Assembly: GCF_029893585.1 (NCBI RefSeq)
Contig: NZ_JARXYX010000012.1
Location: forward strand, 170,914-234,913
Source of the DNA: Streptomyces sp. LBL
Lineage (GTDB): Bacteria > Actinomycetota > Actinomycetes > Streptomycetales > Streptomycetaceae
Length of the DNA: 64,000 nucleotides
Direction: 5' to 3'
Position numbers and translations under genes: made by a program. This document shows positions 62,901 to 64,000 of this stretch, in pieces (positions within the stretch are counted from its first letter, which is position 1; the number at the start of each line of letters is the position of its first letter). The notes below the pieces were generated by a model. That model saw nothing but the letters and a program-made list of their open reading frames with translations, ran no database searches and was not told the DNA's origin.

Positions 62901-64000
62901 ACCGCATCCCGCGTGCTGTCCGCAGTGGTGAGCCGCTGCCGCAGCGCCGCCTCCTCCCCGGAAACATCCCCCTCGGTCAGGCGCTCCAGACGGTCCCGCA
63001 AAGCCGCCGTCCGCAGCAGATCCTCCAACCTGGCCGGCAACCCCGCCGCCTCCGCATCATTCTCCGTACCGGCAAGCTCCTGCCTCACCCGCTCCAGCTC
63101 GGGGTCGAACGACCGCGCGGCGTCCTTCCCCGTCAGCACCCCCGCCGGCACATGCTCCTCGACATACGCGGTGTACTCCCGCAACCTGCTGTCCAGCAGC
63201 GCCACGTCACCACGGCGCCACGCGCCCTCGACCGCGTCCGCCTTCCGCTGCCACCCAGCACGAGACGCCCCCAGCTCACCGAGCCGCTCGAAACCACCGT
63301 CGACATGCGCCCGGAACACCTCCAACTGCTGGGCCAACACCCGCATGTTGGCGCGCTCACGGAACTCTTCCAGCCCACGAGCGGCCCGACCCCAGTCATC
63401 CGCCCCCAAAGCCTCGGTGACCCGCTCGCTCAAGGCCAGCCGGTCGCCCTCCGGCATCCCCGCCTCACGCGCCACCCGGTTCAGGGCGTCAACCCGCAGC
63501 TCTGCCTCCGCCCGCGGTGAAACCACCCCGTCCGACGAAACGGCAGGAGCACCATCGATCACACTCGGCTCCCCCAGACCGTCCCGAGGAACACTCAGGC
63601 CCTCCAATTCCACGAACCGACCCTCCCGGAAGCCCCCCGGCCCACCGGAATCCGGGCCCGGTGACCCCAACTCCGGGCCCGCCCCCGCGCGTTCCTCACC
63701 AGTGCCGCCCGTGAGACCGCCGCTCTCCTGGAGATCCACCGACGTCCGATCCCCGCCGGACACGGGAAAGGCGGTCTCGGTGACACCGTCCCCGCCAACG
63801 GGCTCCCGCACCGTCTGCAGACGCACCGGCAAGGCCACCTCCGGGCCACCGCTCTCCGCCCCGTGTCCCCCATCGCCGCCCAACGCCTGGGAGCCGCCCC
63901 CCTCTTCCCCGCTCTGCGGGGCCGAGGCCTGTGGCTGCTGCGGTCCGGACTCCTCGGTCGGGATGCGCGGCGGGGTCACACCCTCGTCCCGCACCGCCGG
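53984..64000 (-). CDS. Giant single-cysteine protein (toxin/effector-like), 5' end beyond window
   Basis: At least 3,336 residues; the frame is open to the window edge. Layout from the visible N-side: disordered (~1-165), helical/coiled-coil Arg/Glu-rich (~165-625), Ser/Gly/Pro low complexity (~625-850), a very long beta-rich body (~850-2600), helical Ala/Arg stretch (~2620-2830), then two OTU-like C-terminal modules (~2880-3095 and ~3110-3336). The first has DRDKSFYRAL where OTU proteases have a DGxC motif, and HIVLSLADHHYRL as the His strand. Only one cysteine occurs in the visible protein, Cys3303 (KAHCFGPG). This matches giant actinobacterial proteins called lonely-Cys proteins, often near type VII secretion genes. 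A toxin or effector role is inferred. A 24-bp repeat at ~60633-60730 codes a Thr-Ala-Asp-rich run. Confidence 0.8.
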   Translation of the reverse strand, partial: PAVRDEGVTPPRIPTEESGPQQPQASAPQSGEEGGGSQALGGDGGHGAESGGPEVALPVRLQTVREPVGGDGVTETAFPVSGGDRTSVDLQESGGLTGGTGEERAGAGPELGSPGPDSGGPGGFREGRFVELEGLSVPRDGLGEPSVIDGAPAVSSDGVVSPRAEAELRVDALNRVAREAGMPEGDRLALSERVTEALGADDWGRAARGLEEFRERANMRVLAQQLEVFRAHVDGGFERLGELGASRAGWQRKADAVEGAWRRGDVALLDSRLREYTAYVEEHVPAGVLTGKDAARSFDPELERVRQELAGTENDAEAAGLPARLEDLLRTAALRDRLERLTEGDVSGEEAALRQRLTTADSTRDAVRALEKLERYREQERGDQALQDRLDRLGSDERAAPSEKGLGERLEGLDRAGDERERELRALMKEARSAEEAQRALTELRDYQESGSLQDRLDGLRRDDFDDGPRDRRVVPDEGELRERLGALRDGGDARAARWLEEVDEASAPMAAGRAFDWFEQHLRRQEEARRATVADLRARIEGLSAQRTEHLLRGRDGEVAAVGERIAELERRLDDSLSYDERTRALRQELGRGVDEPVDAGRLERIIDEGLPERDRSEGRDDDSSHDGGESRGSGGAAAGRPEGRTVMEDRPSSGAGSGRAPETEPARAGFRPESARAESARVGSRSERMGHSDHAEQVPRRPDHRGSEQLQVRTDREPLRSGERGRVTDPALGLVPTAPQLKALRSGPRAGAGADSVRGERAGRERPESEPLLSGVTVTLQRPPASESGTSTAESPSRAGESGTPGGESGTSGTGSGPSTAAPTGNAEPGQWIGTRLDEIRPPRAVRGARPPVRLPAVTRRFADGTRMPAYIDALETLLPGLSEEQLREFLAGPRTFGQSDVVLRGVEQVVTEIVNVLRSRPLVRPADESTGGTDLKGVIRRTLQLRPLGLTGEGRSFTYTDHAGRTRVLHLTARNYPVWEKFADGHGNPAKVDAMHRSVTAAGQSKTVQTSTQVGLGGPFGPVSTAAFSGFGRIAGRVGFTEKIGYTQTDQNSSQMETRTLDGSHVHLTHVYYHLRVTDADGRTIAGDTATDTATDTATRADTATSTRADTATSTRAAPRARTSAAGQGDFGFAVRNGLLVRLPDSVTALATPGRIPRSLRLDGETQYRLVRTEGFGPVAKIRDWAADLIGVRPASTAYRELDAFFSSDAFQRMSRRLAAGRVPTLALFADDKENSPLGVFVVERMVPERAVLITETSKAELRDINASAVRNERSSTKGVSLALEAVLGPAFNLLDLAGGLLDLRLQVGAAGRYVLSASRTAGQGGSGGIRSAGQVKGDPTGLYLVRKTVSVRHSGSTAPPREFPTWSVDRMTRSEARRLAGWDDMTRLAVDNGAPEPYAPPYLTTDHPPTLGMHRVEEFSHDDGRRVRDIDGGGSTLLDHFADRVLAAVAEAYPGLVAPLDRLAPPATVNLGGRIRAALASGVPRQADDGPVSSPWSDAQAYQTALSNTLEVLSVLSHQSMSGALEALTTTGIRIRLNEPGTIGQGHRYVWLHGDLTNRSYRGIQKDVKLRYGAPGIERRDGQTGRKRGLEYGVEGSLIFRDPSKDAVPAIGAPDNAGTLLAGWRSGRQTENESGFGPTLGNEPMSVSLTPSHLYRYDLSLTVSTGGYWRFRGLVRGLASAGLLGTQPFVVSRPEGTLIGTGPDGRPVGHGPVLGRVLISIPDQHAPAVDPHRPGTPNPYAGLRDRIESVPMAPEQALALAKGHLWRPGGAGRPGARHGQAFLDLQQHPFATITVVATPGLIKAASEVLRSASGGAWQLTEEGAPAREAVLRGFQPQYLTANFDQSSGPLGWSSTGLLGKGPYASLRADFRHFTTVDGLQALTGSVPMDSELTLGSTHQAAGKTGKSTTLFFGGQVSYTKPQRVGPGVMGNYGVVISPWSSSAAKSRTVVRTVQADTNRKEFGNQVLVGGTAEHRMVTVSSLVGRRLAGRTFMPAALAGAAGRTTSVPGGWLGHVPEKSAYRLRLIDDAMGEVPRYTGRTWLPQPWLKHNRFGTYPVNVLDPTDVLAAFERAAQRRLGLDEAGLESVRALVTSRALRALSKEMTGVGSSTPVRTGALGWGSARIGGRTVRARAELIPGDPDFEMLDHSTEFEENRRGMETVHEGSDFTSGADLGVTVSEGTSTHGAAVVAAGPTYGETGSARRTRSSGHTNTSITIHRAASTEPYAEVTTPYRLRLTLEADDDPAPRTGPAEAGAVRERPPRGRLAEAWRNAVGRTTLTEEGDVGSVREHVPLSLMAPVRTAGMPAADPRLSPPRLLPDPRLRLDRTALVMDQATRHGDGTLKPFTFPENGFQVRRIVGQENIQAANNAAIARSYQHGFHWEERDSPHDIVRRATHTSLTRPGSGSAQTLEDGTANASLTTFWDRTVTSTGYAVPGLAEKHLAGTDTAALALYSKPDFGGAVLLTVADGMKLEALHRVTEGGGSSVAHESVQDSALGGGFLVDSALGQNQYSATTTGPYTSDGDGTTIGGEHLGSINVKPETGRTFLFAIPTTWLSVADVHRGIKDSALGAWAQGVFGHARPGQQEVGSQAYTVAWVREDIARELGMVSDRNFPGRVGKAWDAVAGSGKAWVDADKAYWAKRRTAVGLREAVDAALRGVAAARTAADATSRSLNLARDAAAAAADGVRQAGTAAPVTRRDPADDAGPGRDIGHDPHAAAARPDRPAPGDSGPARDGRPGAAPAPRRGAEQAKAAARRDAADLSHRAATRRLDAATARLDAARRNFHARSVELTALRGTADRAAHEYHRVRVGADELTRWHQLNATEEGRRQLDGLAEPPEVTFTPPPEAVGPAVSARPVYTRSGGTGPGAGLTSPDHVTYTLHDVDRDKSFYRALAEGLRRTAPRLLVDAGVDLADPEAAVAGLRQLMAARLTDPADADLLAFAAPDAADTFTAAEIAEAGLDLGRDTPARREFDGLGGLIPHALNLAEDVRAALATAQLRRPADADADTGWDHSGADLLPVLAARVFGARVTVVRDDGSFQDFAGFRDGPGTGDTSGTLAGLLDGAERPRPHIVLSLADHHYRLAVPDGAAEDTASGTASGGPDTPVVVEGADVAAAHSFSSRTGELYRRTGERTAMFEEVPLDLHRVADGADGLGSALVHAMRSGVFDLTRLPDGLRGLLDGGSDPATAVDALHRWIAERATRDDLSAGSPLIDGERPVPIRAFARAGVVLTDTQSMRAIIEGGALPAGEVDLTSVQRLRLALALTPRAASSMALAATVVARELDEVVVLIGPEGKAHCFGPGDTPPVVVVQENGDFLFGVPRTRELPVLGR

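Overview
This is a GC-rich actinobacterial chromosome segment. The GC-biased codon use, frequent GTG starts, 4-bp stop/start overlaps, a PknG-type kinase, the coproporphyrin heme pair (ChdC + oxidase), many secreted hydrolases and a TnpB type common in streptomycetes all point to Streptomyces. No rRNA, tRNA or CRISPR array was recognised.

Left part (1-22 kb). The window opens inside a sugar ABC permease gene. It is followed by a hydrolase/kinase group: GH3 beta-glucosidase, BadF-type sugar kinase, GH5-like hydrolase and NagZ-like beta-N-acetylhexosaminidase. Next comes a tightly overlapping three-gene operon of a PknG-like kinase, a four-helix membrane protein and a solute-binding lipoprotein. 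Its layout resembles the mycobacterial PknG-GlnX-GlnH nutrient-sensing system. A CdaR/PucR-type regulator then faces a polar amino-acid ABC operon that ends in a DadA-like oxidase. A PIN/ribbon-helix-helix toxin-antitoxin pair follows. A minus-strand run carries a RibD-like reductase, a small conserved protein, murC and msrB.

Middle (22-50 kb). Here lie a ZapE-type ATPase; a small secreted protein, beta-carbonic anhydrase and SulP transporter set; a slipin; an FAD/Rieske oxidoreductase; and a polysaccharide deacetylase. A 1.85-kb TnpB element has split a small zinc-ribbon gene, and both halves can be rejoined in frame. Then come Pth2, a DUF692 enzyme with an added C-terminal domain, a DUF4142 protein, a polysaccharide-degradation group (a GH2 gene broken by an internal deletion, a lyase-like protein, a beta-helix enzyme), a tripeptidyl aminopeptidase-type hydrolase, the ChdC/CgoX heme genes, a DUF4349 lipoprotein, a CoA-disulfide-reductase-like enzyme and a rhomboid protease.

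Right part (50.4-64 kb). This is an accessory region with lower GC in places. It holds decayed IS630- and IS256-type transposases, a small AT-rich orphan gene, an ADP-ribosyltransferase-like gene, a 286-bp MITE-like element with 21-bp perfect inverted ends, an Smr-domain gene and a giant protein gene that runs off the window. At least 3,336 residues of that protein are visible, with exactly one cysteine, 34 residues from its C-terminus. The giant protein and the ART-like neighbour look like a toxin/conflict locus.
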